This document shows, piece after piece, positions 41,537 to 52,145 of a stretch of DNA of 64,000 nt. Origin of the DNA: Tenrec ecaudatus (Eukaryota; Chordata; Mammalia; Afrosoricida; Tenrecidae); NCBI RefSeq assembly GCF_050624435.1, contig NC_134541.1:13220995-13284994 (forward strand). Reading direction: 5' to 3'. The notes below the pieces were generated by a model that searched no databases, was not told the origin of the DNA, and saw only the letters and a list, made by a program, of their open reading frames with translations. How positions within the stretch are numbered: the stretch's first letter is position 1; each line of letters begins with the position of its first letter. A program made the translations under genes and the position numbers.

Positions 41537-41979
41537 CTTTTGGCCTGTAGATGATTGGGCGCCAAACCTGACTGCTCTTCTCCTGAACTTGCCAGACAGT
41601 GTCGGCCGCATAGACTCAGCACCAGAAAGAGGGGGGCTCACTTGTTGGGACCACTTTTGAGAGAGAAGTCCCAAAGCGGTGGAAAGTGAAGTGCTACTGG
41701 CTTGTTTGCTTCCTGGAAATGCACCATCTTTTAGATTATGGAAGACAGATGCTGGCGACAGCCAACCATGTGCAGCCAGCATGAAGGGAGAGGTTTGGTG
41801 CTCGGGGGACCCATGAAAGAAAGACCCGGAGCCATGTGGAGGGGGACGTTTGTCAAGATAAGGATAATCTGCCACCGACAGAGTGGGCGTAGGTCTAAAA
41901 GAAGTTACGCGCCCGCCCTGCCTGGAGAAGGGGCAAACCCCACTTGTGCTCTCAGTGAAAGGGCAGTTATTCTTTAGTG
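41537..41979 (+). other. B4GALT5: Intron 1, unassigned
   Basis: A 148-codon antisense frame at 41429-41875 has no recognisable domain and overlaps the candidate MITE. Confidence 0.4.
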
Positions 41980-42085
41980 TCTGCTGGTTGTTAGTTACCT
42001 TCCAGGTGGTTGTAACTCATAGCGACCTTAGAGCCAACAGAGCACAACACTGCCTGGTCCTGCACTAGCCCCTTAATTGTTCTGC
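41980..42085 (-). repeat. RTE / AfroSINE tail fragment, antisense
   Basis: 'ccaggtggttgtaactcatagcgacc' plus 'gcacaacactgcctggtcctgcactagcc', the join seen at the end of the RTE ORF in Afrotheria. Confidence 0.6.
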
Positions 42086-42643
42086 TGAAGTCTCTAGGAT
42101 GAGCCAACTAAAAGTAAGCTTCCTGTGCAAGCGAAGTGTACATTGTAGACATTTGTGAGGAAACAGATGAGAGGAATTGGACATCCGTTGGTCGATAAGC
42201 CAGGAGTTGAGTGTCTGCCTATGAGGTTGCCAGCCACAGGAGATATTTCCATGGAAACTTTTGGCTGCTCTTATTTTAGAGACCCAGCAAGTCCAGGTTT
42301 GGTCATTCATTGGCTCATGGTTGGGAGTGAGTGAGTGAAAGGTAACCCTTGAGGCACATATACAATCTAATTGAAAAGACAAGGACTAGTTAAAGGGATA
42401 ATTCGGGAAAAGAGTAGAAGACAGTAGATCATCAATTTGCTAAGTTGTGTGATTCTGACTCTTAATGAAATCAGATGTGTGGAAGAAGAAATTCCTTCAA
42501 CAACTAACTTTTTTTGGATACCCCCTCTGTTGGATACTTGGGTGTTGAGCCTTTTAGAAGTGAACAAGGTGGAACATTTCTGGTCCCATGGGGGCTTTTA
42601 TTGAAAATGGGAGGTTTCTGCCCCGCATACTTTTACTCTATCA
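42086..42643 (+). other. B4GALT5: Intron 1, apparently unique
   Basis: No exon or repeat recognised. Confidence 0.45.
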
Positions 42644-42836
42644 CGGTGGTTCTTAACCTGTGGGTCGAGACCCCTTTGGGGGTCGAACGACCCTTTCACA
42701 GGGGTCGCCCGATTCATAACAGTAGCAAAATGACAGTGATGAAGTAGCGGTGAAAATAATTTTATTGTTGGAGGGTCACCCCCACATGAGGAACTGTATG
42801 AAAGGGTGGCGGCATTAGGAAGTTTGAGAACCACTG
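42644..42836 (+). mobile_element. SPIN-type hAT element
   Basis: 'ggtggttcttaacctgtgggtcgagacccctttggggg' to 'gtttgagaaccactg'. The flanks ctctatca and ctctaacg share only the first five bases. Confidence 0.88.
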
Positions 42837-43254
42837 CTCTAACGAGAGAGGCAGTATCCATGCTGATTTCAGGTAGGGGTAGGAGTGACCGAGGGGCCGC
42901 TTTCGATCGAGTGCTCAGCCTCGTTGAAGAGGTGAAGGGAAGAACCAGTCACTCAGGCAAGAGTGGTGGGACTGGGTGGTGGGTTATATAGCCCATGTAA
43001 AGACCCCGAGGCAGGGTGCACTTGTACCCATGTTGACGGATCCCAGCGAGTGAGAAAAGAAGGGTGGGAGTCAGATCAAAGGACCCTGTAGGCCGTGGGA
43101 GGAGACACTGTAGAATAAGAGTCCATGCTAGCCTCACAATCATCCAGACCTAACTTCCAATCCAATAGAAGATACTACCTTTCTCCCAAGGTTGTTATGA
43201 AGGTCAAATAGAGAGTGCGCACCCAAGGTCTTAGCTAGGAGCTTGACACAAAAT
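42837..43254 (+). other. B4GALT5: Intron 1, apparently unique
   Basis: Nothing recognised. Confidence 0.4.
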
Positions 43255-43790
43255 CCCATGGTGTTGTTGGGTACTGTTGAGTTGTTTCTGACTGTATACA
43301 GGTAACAGCACATTGCACTTCCCTGCCCTCTGCCAGCCCCCAGACAGCCATCCTCACAGTGCACGTCCTGTGTCCAGCCATCTCATTGAGGCTCTTCTTA
43401 ACCACCGACCCTCTGCCAAGCATGATGCCCTCCTGTAGGGACTGATTCCTCCGGAAACCACGTCTCAAGTGAGACAGGCTCACCGTCCTTGCCTCTAAGG
43501 AGCGTTCTTTCAAGGTAGATCCGTTTGTTCTTCTGGCAGTCCACAGGATGTTCAGTATTCTTTGCCAACAGCGCCCCTCAAAGGATCTTAGGTCTCCATT
43601 TTTTGTTGTCCCTGAGGTGATTGCAAAGACTCTGGCTTGGGCCAAGTGGACTTCAGTCCTCAAGGTGGCATCTAGGCATCTGTATACTCGATAGAGGACT
43701 TTTGCAGCACATTTGCCCAAACCCATAGATACTTTGATTTCATAACTGTACCTCCCTGGTGCTGCTTGCCCTCTGTTTATGATGATCACT
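43255..43790 (-). mobile_element. RTE-type LINE fragment, longest coding trace
   Basis: The reverse strand keeps a 184-codon frame (43235-43789) from the C-terminal third of the RTE ORF: GLGKCAAKVLYRVYRCLDA, CWQRILNILWTARRTNGST, SLHLRRGFRRNQSLQEGIML-like stretches. Such text (W-R-ILNI-WTARRTN, then a GH..RR..SLE block) is typical downstream of the RTE reverse transcriptase. The endonuclease and catalytic RT parts are absent, so it is a dead 5'-truncated copy despite the open frame. Confidence 0.8.
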
Positions 43791-43879
43791 TATAACCGTA
43801 GAACGTGTCCTTTGGTTTACTGCTCAGTACTCATCTGAGGTTTTGGAGGGCTAAATCCCAGCCTAACTTGGCCAGTCAT

Positions 43880-43945
43880 GAAACGTGAAACTTTTATCTC
43901 AGTCTCTCCATCTATAAACTGAGAAAATTGGACGGTAATACAGAT
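43880..43945 (+). repeat. MIR fragment
   Basis: 'cttttatctcagtctctccatctataaactgagaaaattgg'. Confidence 0.5.
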
Positions 43946-44273
43946 TTTGGGGGTCCTTCTCAGATCTGGAGGTATGATTCTGAGTATGTGTGAGTTGAAC
44001 CTACACCTGGAAAGAATATGCCCCCCCCCCCCAAATCCAGCAGTGAAGACCTCTCACTCCCACCCCCACCTGCCAGCACCATTTTTTCAAATTCAAGTTC
44101 TCCATTTCCCTCATCTCCCACCTTTGATGAGGTGCTGAGACATAGATCTGAGTGGCTGTGGGATGGTGGGTTCTTGAGTATAATCACCAAATGTCACCGG
44201 TTCACTTTTTTTGTTGAATGAAGTTCATCCCATTTCCACTGCCGTCAAGTTAATTTGAACTCTGTGACCTGTG

Positions 44274-44420
44274 AGGGGCCCTGGTTCACAGTGGCTGTAT
44301 TGGGCTGCTAAGATCAAGGTCAGCGGTTCTACATGAGTCAAAAATTACAGTCTCAAAAGCCCACAGGGGCAGTCCTCTCCTGTCCGATAGGGTCACCCTG
44401 CATGGGGGTCAACTCGTTGA
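44274..44420 (+). repeat. AfroSINE, sense, nested
   Basis: 'ggggccctggttcacagtggctgtattgggctgctaag' head, 'aaattacagtctcaaaagcccacaggggcagtcc' body, 'gggtcaccctgcatgggggtcaactcg' tail. It lies inside an opposite copy, so the transcript could fold into a long hairpin. Confidence 0.82.
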
Positions 44421-44452
44421 CCTTCGGTGACCTTCAGTGACCTTCAGGACAG
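44420..44452. repeat. Short tandem repeat of 'gaccttcagt' type
   Basis: Three near-identical decamers (gaccttcggt, gaccttcagt, gaccttcagg) at the junction of the nested AfroSINEs. Confidence 0.8.
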
Positions 44453-44605
44453 CCGAGAGCTGCCCAGCTGGGTTTCCCAGGGTGTGACCTTTCAGAGGCA
44501 CTCTGTCACGATTTTCCCCTCGGAGTGGCTGCTAGGTTCAAGCTGCCAGCCTTTGAGGTAGCAGCCCAAGTGCTTAGCCACGGTGCCACCGAGACCCTCA
44601 CACTT

Positions 44606-45900
44606 TAAATGCGATTGTTTTAGAGCACTTCCTTGGGAAGAATTCAAGACATGGCCTTTACCCCGCCAACGTCTTCTTCTGTGGCCACTGGCGGGGAGGT
44701 GAGGGGAAGGAAAAAAGAAATTTGTGTTGTGTCAATCTGAGGGATAAAGCGGACAGGTTTTCATTAGAAGCTATTTGATGATAAGAGCGTTTATTTATTT
44801 TTTCTTCCTTTTGGGTTGGGTGTTCTTTTGTCTCCTGGGCAATCCTTTTAAATTTTAATCTGCTAAGTGAGCCCCTCCGCAAGGGTCACACGTGTGCTTT
44901 TAAGCACGAAGTAGAGCCCTGGACTCATGAGTGGCTGCCTTAACCCCAGTTCTCTAGGGAGTGGGTCGTCCGAGGAAAACCAGTCTTTTTTTTTTTTTTA
45001 ATCTTTACAAGTCAACACTTCACATATATTGGTCTGAAAAGCCTGCTGATACATAAATAATTTCCTTCTCTGAAAACCAGTCTTAACGTTTCGACTCAGT
45101 TGTTCTTTTTCAGCGACCATGCGGGACTGACGATCTCCCAGACCCTTGCCGCCCCACAAGTCCAGTGTCTTCCCGACTTGGGAATCACTCTGAACCATTG
45201 CTGAGTGCGGGCCCTGGCTATTGTTCCTCCGCCTCTGTAGGTTACAGAGGCCCGGGAGCTGGCTGCGACTAGACCAGAGCCTGCTCATTGTTGCCGAGCC
45301 AGCAGTGCCTTAGCTACTGTCATCAATTATGGAGAATTGTCCTCTGGGCGATTGGTGGCCTAATTATGATGACGAGACATGTTGTGGAGTTGCAGGTTGT
45401 CAGAGAGCGCAGTATTGTGTTTTAAAACTCAGATGAATCTAGACTATACTAGTGACGCCACACACCCCCAACTATTTATTGTTTTTACTCAAGAGCTGCA
45501 AAACGCTTAAGTATCCGCCCTGGGGGCGGGAGTGTCTTGCTCAGTTTGGGTGCTTCACTTTCCAGGTAGGTTCTGAGTGTGTGCTGGACACATATTTTAA
45601 GCCCTTCGCCGGCTAAATTCTCATGTGTTGAGCAGCCATCAACTTGGAAAGATGATTATATTTTTTTCCTCACAGAATTGTGAATCACCCTCTTGTGGAG
45701 AGCTCCATGTTTAGACCTAAATTATAGTCCCGACCATGATGAGCACCTGGTTCCTGACTGAACGACAGCATCTATTTTCACTGCTCCGGTACCAGTCAGT
45801 TGTGACATACGTTGAATACTTATTATTTTTTTAGGCTTTAAGTTTTCATCTTTACTGCTTTGTATTGTCGGTATCTTTCTAAACTGGAGAGTGTTTTGAA
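44606..45900 (+). other. B4GALT5: Intron 1, mostly unique
   Basis: T run at 44987-44999. Nothing recognised as exon or named repeat; CpG-containing stretch around 45090-45290. Confidence 0.45.
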
Positions 45901-45905
45901 TCTCT

Positions 45906-46422
45906 CTTCCTGCCAGCGAGTGGATGCCAACGGATCCTAATAATCCCCCTGTAGATTTCCCAGACTAACTGTTTCTGGGACTACCCAGAAAGCACCGTCT
46001 TGAGGGTGGGGTAGAGAGGGGGAACCGATTACCTGGATCTACATATAACCTCCTCCCTGGGGGACGGACAACAGAAAAGTGGGTGAACGGAGATGTCGGA
46101 CAGTGTAAGACATGACAAAATAATTTGTGAATTATCAAGGGATCATGAGAGACTGGGGAGCGGGAAGGGAGGGGGAAAATGAGCTGATGCCAGGGGCTTG
46201 AGTGGAGAGCAAATGTTTTGAGAATGATGAGGGCAACGAATGTACAAATGTGCTTTACACAATGGGTGTGTGCATGGATTGTGATAAGAGTTGTATGAGC
46301 CCCTAATAAAATGATTTTTTAAAAAAGCACTATCTTCCCTCTAAGCAGCTGGTGGTTTCAAACTGCCGACCTTTCGGATCACAGCCCAACTTGTAACCAT
46401 GATGCGACCAGGGTTCCCGGTG
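45906..46422 (-). repeat. AfroSINE, antisense, split by an L1 3' end
   Basis: 'ctgccagcgagtggatgccaacgg' (tail) to 'ctacccagaaagcaccgtctt' on the left, then 'aaagcactatcttccctctaagcagctggtggtttcaaactgccgacc' on the right of the L1. Confidence 0.82.
46002..46323 (+). mobile_element. L1 3'-end insertion inside an AfroSINE, with target duplication
   Basis: It ends 'cccctaataaaatgatttttt' plus A tail. A 13-base duplication, aaagcaccgtctt (45989-46001) and aaagcactatctt (46324-46336), differs at two positions and is AfroSINE sequence itself. Confidence 0.9.
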
Positions 46423-47164
46423 CTTTGAATCGTAAGGCACAGCCCTGAGCATCTACAAGTGGACATCCGAGCCGGATAACATGGGCACAGCGCCCGCTCC
46501 CGCTCCTAACCAGCTGCTCCAGAGGGACAACAGCATGAAGCCAGGTGCCGCTCAGCTCAGCGTCCCCCGGGGACGACTTGTGTGGAGTGGCTGCTGTCTG
46601 AGCTGCTGCCTGTTGGCCTCTGCCTCATCAAGATCAGGAAGTAACATTTTCCCAAATATCGCGCTGCGGTCATGGTTCCTAGTTAAAAAAAGGAAGAATC
46701 CTTTATTCTCGTTCGGAGAAATGGCAAAAATCACCAACTTACGGAGGCCAAAGCCGATGACGTAATGGCCCGTTTAAGGAAGTCGAGCCAGCTGTGGCAA
46801 AAGTGATGCGCGTAGACGGAACTTTTCTTAAAAAAGGGTATTTAATCCGTTCACCTTTTCCGAAAAGCTTATTTTACCCACTTCCTCCTCATCTTTCGCG
46901 GAAGGCGGGGAGGTTCTGGGCCTGGGAGAGCCCTAGCACGTCACATGCAGGTGACTCTGAAATGCACGAGTAAAACTGGAACCTGAATGAGCAAGTCACT
47001 TCCAAGTGAATCTGCCTTCTCGCTGGAGAGGACGATACTGTTTATGTTAATCCACATTTTGACTGAATTCCTTTTGCCCCAAACGACTCTGTGCTTTTAA
47101 AATATGCTACTTTGGTGAACATTGTCATTTAACTCTAGCCCCTCAGTGTAGCCCTCCTCTGCCC
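46423..47164 (+). other. B4GALT5: Intron 1, unique, CpG-retaining; candidate regulatory segment
   Basis: It contains TGACGTAA at 46758-46765 (CREB/ATF-type) and several CpGs over 46640-46920 in otherwise CpG-poor intron. No repeat is seen. Function is not shown by sequence alone. Confidence 0.35.
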
Positions 47165-47335
47165 CTGAGCCTCATGGCACTGTGGATGGGCGCTCTTGCC
47201 TGGGGAGGTCGGCCTTTGAACCCTCCAGCCAGCGCCCTGAGGAAGGAGGGTGTAATCCGCCTGCATGAAGATTGACAGCCTTGGACACCCTGTGGGTCGG
47301 TTCTCCGGTCACGGATGGCAGTGGGTTGGGATTTT
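47165..47335 (+). repeat. AfroSINE, sense
   Basis: 'tgagcctcatggcactgtggatgggcgctcttgcc', 'cggcctttgaaccctccagcc' and 'gaagattgacagccttggacaccctgtgggtcggttc'. Confidence 0.78.
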
Positions 47336-48639
47336 TTTGAACATCTCTGTAGACCATTGCTGGGCATTTCTATAGAACTATATTACTGACCTGACTTCTG
47401 AGAAAGCAGAACTAAAGGCTTTTTTGGTTTCTTAAGATTTGAAAGTACATTTGGTGGGGTTTTTTTTCTTTCAATTCTTGATTCTTTATCTTTAAAGTGG
47501 TGCTCTCCATTTGCCACACGTGAGATGCCCTGTCAAGTCAGACTGATGAAACAGCGACTGTTTTACTTGATATTTTTGAGTTGATTATTTTGCTTACCAA
47601 GACCAAACTCTTAAGTTTTGCTCATTTCTGCTTTGGATTGCAGTTTTCTGCAAGTGCCTATGAGCAAGAGCCAGATGTTGGCACACACACTGTTTGTTGT
47701 GTGGGGAAATACAGTGTACTGGTAATGAATAGTATGGAAGAGAAATGTGGTAGACATTATAGATTAGTGAACAGAGTGAACGAGGCAGGCTCCAGGTACA
47801 TATATACATCCATGTGTACATGTATGTGTGTGTTTATATATATGTTTTTATACAGAAATAACATTTTGGTTGTAAAAAAAGGCAAGTTCATTTTACTTGG
47901 CATTTTGTGGGCCTCTCCAATCTCCATTCACCAGCACCTGCTCTTTTGCACGTATTTAAGAACAGGTGGTGGTTATAAAGGTGAGTGTGGTGTGCTTGGT
48001 GTTTTTGTCTTCAGCCCTTGAGAACCGGAAGTTCCTTTCTCACCGGAGCACACCATTGTCCCCTGCCTCCCCAAGCCACACGGCCCAGCCACAGGGTAGC
48101 TGGTTGGGGATGAGGATTGGGCTGAGCTGCCCATGTGATTCCCAGAAGACTGTGGGATGTGACTGGCGTAGAGGTTTTTTTTGGGTTTTTTTGTTTTGTT
48201 TCCTTTGTCACATCAGAAAAGGAAGAGATTGCCCAGAGAGGAGGAAATGCATGCATATAACATGCAAAACCTGCTGGACTTTCACAACTCAGAGGTGGGC
48301 AAATTCTGTAATTTGTGGTGGCGTCCACCCCCATCCCCCGTTATCAGCTGAAATACAAGAGTGTTTATTTAAATGTGAGCGGTAATGGATGATAAAACAA
48401 AGACAGCTGGCTGCTTAGAAAACTGCCTTTATTTTAGAAATCAAGGGGAAGAATGACAAACTTGGTTCTGCACCTGCCCATTCAGGCTCCTTCCTCCAAG
48501 TTAACGTTGTGAATTCATTCAGGGTGTGGGTTACAGTAGTGAGCAGAGCAGGTCCCAGGTCCCAGGGAGCATGTAAGCCATCGACTCCAGAGCCTGGCTT
48601 CCCGTAGTACATACTCACGGTGTTGCGAGGGACTATCTG
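47336..48639 (+). other. B4GALT5: Intron 1, mostly unique
   Basis: The frame at 47581-48021 (146 codons) runs through a (TA)/(TG)-rich stretch (47798-47852) and shows no domain. No splice-flanked exon recognised. Confidence 0.45.
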
Positions 48640-49060
48640 TTTATTATAATCACTTTATTTGGGAGCTCTTGCAAGTATTATATCAATCGATCATTCAGTT
48701 AGAGCAAGCATAATTGTACAGTTGCTACCACCATCAGTTTCAAAACTTTTTCTTCCTTCTTGAACTCTTTGATATCAGCTCCCCTTTAACCCCCCTCCCT
48801 CAGGAACCCTTATTATATATTATTATTATTGCCGCATCTTATATATCATCCAATATATCTGTCCACCTCTAATTCTGTTATTCATTCCCCTGGAGTGGGG
48901 TTATACAGTCATCATTGCTATTGGTTGCCTCCCCTCCCCCAGCCTTCCCTTCCCATACCCTCAGGGAGTCATTACTTGCAGGGCTTGATACTTGTAAAAA
49001 AACTTGTTTCAATGAAGGTCAGTCCGTTCAACTGACTTTCCTTGGTGTTTACATTCTCGA
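48640..49060 (-). repeat. L1 3' UTR end, antisense, older
   Basis: 'taatcactttatttgggagctcttgcaag', 'gcataattgtacagttgctaccaccatc', 'cttgaactctttgatatcagctcc' and 'ctggagtggggttatac' follow the L1 tail order but are more diverged than other copies. Confidence 0.7.
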
Positions 49061-49669
49061 ATAGCCAGGGATACATTTTAACTTAGGGAGCCTAAAGAAT
49101 TGTAAAGGTTGTCTTGTAAAAGACACTTAGTTTATTTTCCACCCCTTTGGTTGTACAGGTTCTTGGTGATGTTCATAGATACCTGGCATGCTTCTGCCTT
49201 GTAGTCTTCAGAGCAGAGGCACGGTGAGGGCATCGAGCAGTGACCTAGTTTACTTCATCACACACCCCCTGGACCAACGGGGGTAGGGTAGGTTTACAGG
49301 CCTCAGCCTCAGTGTCGAGCTTAGAAGAGGTTCTTTTTCTTCCCCTTTGGCTGGCTCCTCTACTGCTCCTTCTCAGACCCCTAGCTCCGTGTGAGTGCAT
49401 GGGCCTCCGTTTCTCATTTCATTGATGTCCTAACTGCCTAGAATAGTGTGTGGCACACCACCAATCCCAGCTGGGGGGGGGGGGGGGAAGGCGGGGCTTT
49501 CTGTTTGTAAGAGTAGGCTTGTCTTAAAGGGCTTTCTTGGCTATAACCTTTATGGGAATCGAGCCTCAGGCTTTTCTTCCGTGCTGCCACGCTGGGTGGG
49601 TCAGGTTAACCCAGCCCACTGCCATGTGATCTCGAATGACTCATGGTGAGGTTAGCTAAAACAAAACAA
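49061..49669 (+). other. B4GALT5: Intron 1; L2/MIR-like scraps and a G run
   Basis: 'ctaactgcctagaatagtgtgtggcac' at 49428-49455 looks like an L2 end. A G run lies at 49474-49488. Weak AfroSINE-like text lies at 49545-49590. Confidence 0.4.
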
Positions 49670-49860
49670 AAATCTCCTGTTGTCTGTGAGTTTGTTCTGA
49701 ACCACAGTGACTTGTAAGATGGTTACAGCTGCCCCGTAGGGTTTCCTGGCATCTTGTTGGAAGCCCACTTCCTCCTCGTCCATGGAAGCTGCCGGTTGGT
49801 TCCGAGCCAGATGTTTGTCAGCAGCTGGGCTCTTAACCCACTGCACCACCGGGGCTCCTG
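49670..49860 (-). repeat. AfroSINE, near full length, antisense
   Basis: 'gagtttgttctgaaccacagtgacttg', 'tggttacagctgccccgtagggtttcc' and the head complement 'gggctcttaacccactgcaccaccggggctcct'. Confidence 0.87.
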
Positions 49861-49949
49861 GTTAGTAGTTGAGTACCCACCAATTGGACCCCATTTGGTG
49901 CACAATGAAGTGCATGCTTCATATGTATTTATTTTGTTAGGAAAGTGGA

Positions 49950-50440
49950 GGTTGTGGTAGGTACATACTCTGTCAACTTGTGAAGGGGTGGAGTCTAGCC
50001 TATCAATCAGGTCACAGCCAATGAGGTCTCTGTGTCGGCATGGCCGTCTCATGAGGATTCTGGGAATGTCTGTCTTCCTCCCGGGAGTGGGACACACGCT
50101 CTCTCTAACCCCTGGGAGACATTCCTGTTAACAAGCCACGTGGACCTACGCAGACAGAGCCAGAGCTCTCCGAACTGAAGGAGGAGCCACATGGGGACCC
50201 ACGCCAGGGCTGAGATGTGGCCACCACCACTGTATCCCCTGTGATCTTCCTGCTCTCAGTGTCATTGCATGTGTTATGGGAGTCTGAGAGGAATTTACAG
50301 ACTGGTTTCAGACATATGGGCTAATATTGGACTTATGGACTTGATCTGGGCTGGGATGTTTTTCTTAGATACAATTACTCTTTGATAGAAAGCGCTCTCA
50401 CATATATAGGAGTGTCTCTGGATTTAAAGTTTGGAAATGT
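49950..50440 (-). repeat. Unnamed interspersed repeat, copy B
   Basis: Inverted counterpart of 15958-16485. It has better-kept text: 'ggagtctagcctatcaatcaggtcac', 'gaaggaggagccacatggggacccacg', 'gctaatattggacttatggacttg' and 'gggctgggatgtttttctta'. Confidence 0.65.
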
Positions 50441-50798
50441 ATACCCAGCCAGTTCCCTGCTTACTTGCCAATGTTAAGGCCACTGTCAAACTGTCTGTGT
50501 TTCAAGGCAAAGGGGCAAAAAGAATCATCTGAAAAAAACGATGGATTTGTAAAACTGTTCATAATTGACAGTATGATTCATTAAGCAGTTTCAGATTAAT
50601 CATGCTCAGTACAATCAGATTGATGACTGTGGGCAGCTAGTTGGTGGGCAGATAGATGATGAGTGGGAGTTATAAGTTTTGTCTATTTAGAAGTCAAGTA
50701 GGATTTTAATCCTTAGAAGTCATAAAGAAGTGCTGTATACACTTGATTATATAAGCTGACCTGAATGTCAGCTGAGGCACCTAATTTTACCATAAAAA
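50441..50798 (+). other. B4GALT5: Intron 1, unique
   Basis: No repeat or exon recognised. Confidence 0.4.
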
Positions 50799-50800
50799 TA

Positions 50801-51013
50801 AGGTGAGCAGATTTTAACATTGGTAAAAGCGGGACACCAGCCGGGCACCATTGATAAAACTGGCGAAAGAGCCACATGGCAGCCGAAAACCGTATACCCT
50901 AACTTGTCGTGCATTCTTTCCAGAAATTGGGACTTTTAAAAAACACTGCGGGACGTGGGAAAAACTGTTAAAAATCAGGACTGTCCCGCCAAAAGCAGGA
51001 TGTCTGGTCACCT
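50801..51013. mobile_element. Short inverted-repeat DNA transposon (MITE) at a TA site
   Basis: The left end 'aggtgagcagattttaac' and the complement of the right end 'aggtgaccagacatcctg' match at 10 of the first 11 bases. Both are followed by an inner 'gcgggacа'-type block (left 'agcgggacacc', right complement 'ggcgggacag'). It is 213 bp with TA on both sides (50799-50800, 51014-51015), as in Tc1/mariner-type insertions. No transposase is encoded. Confidence 0.65.
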
Positions 51014-52069
51014 TACACAAAAACTGCATAAAAAATGTGCTGAAAAACTTGGATTATGCATGAACAAAGTCACAAAGGTTTAGGTTTTACGTGTATTTAA
51101 TGATGCTGTGCCACGCCAGCTTATAAATGAATGTGTGGACGGTTTGTGTTCTCCCTAAACTTGGAATTGAGATGAAAAAGGAGTAATAAACGGAAGAAAC
51201 TGCTCAATCTTGATTTAGAGTTGCACGAACACAGCTAGGAGTATTGTTCCCAATTGTTCATTAGGAAAATATTTAGTTGATGCTGTAACTGGCGTGGGTT
51301 ACAAATTTCTGATAAAGGTATACCTTGGCATCCTGCATATGTTTGCTAATCTCTGCTTTGAGAGGTGGCTTATGCCTAGGACATGAGAAATTGTTGGGCA
51401 TTTTACTTCTTCCCAAGAGAGAAGGAAAAAGCACTTTCTGAAATTGGAAGACCATGTGGGCTCCTGGAAAGCAAGTCTGATTCATAGTAGATCGTTTCTC
51501 CCTTTTCTTCCCTGACCTGGGGCCACAGATTCGGGAGTCCTGGAACATCTCTGCCCAACTCATGAGCCTGGTCTTTTGTATGATTTCCCTCTGGACCCAC
51601 GTGTGACCCCAGCAGTTGGTATGGTGACCAGACACCATCTAATTCTTCAGTCTCAGGGTGGTGGAGGCTCTGATTGGGAGTCTTCTGTGCTGGTTGGAAG
51701 GTGGAGAGAAGCTTGCCTCTTCTACACTAGGATTACTGTGTAAGTTTTCCATAAGAGCTTGAACCGGGCCGTACTAGACCCATCAGATGCATAGCCTGCA
51801 CGGGCAACCATTCACGGTCCATCTAGTGAGGTGTGTTGTGAAGGTGGGGCAGGGCTTGGGTTTGGGTATTGGCTTAGTTTTCTGCTTCATTGTTGGCTTA
51901 GCACGCCTAACCTTTTCACTGGCTTTTGCAAAGCCTGCCAAATTGGAAGAAGGGTGTGAATTCAAGATATTTGGGTTTCTTTTGGCACTGGGGAATTATC
52001 ACCATGCAGGAGCACCTTTCGGGTGAACTTTATGCTTAAGGTGTAATTTTTTTAAGGTGTAATTTTTAA
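51014..52069 (+). other. B4GALT5: Intron 1, mostly unique
   Basis: The antisense 121-codon frame (51273-51638) has no recognisable domain. Confidence 0.45.
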
Positions 52070-52145
52070 AAAACAACTTTTATTGTAGAAGATCTCAAAC
52101 ATACAAAAATAGTGCAACTGGTGTATTGGGCTCCACGGACAGTGG
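52070..52145 (-). repeat. Old L1 3' end fragment, antisense
   Basis: 'acaacttttattgtagaagatctcaaacatacaaaaatagtgcaa' resembles the antisense L1M 3' end. Confidence 0.5.

Larger units (their letters stand above)
44228..44605 (-). repeat. AfroSINE, antisense, split by a sense AfroSINE
   Basis: 'catttccactgccgtcaagttaatttgaac' (tail) at 44228-44270 and 'gagagctgcccagctgggtttcccagg ... cggagtggctgctaggttcaagctgccagcc' (body and head) at 44452-44605 are the two parts of one copy. Confidence 0.8.

Noticed and set aside
47581..48021. 146-codon frame in intron 1
   Set aside because: Runs through TA/TG-rich simple sequence; no domain.
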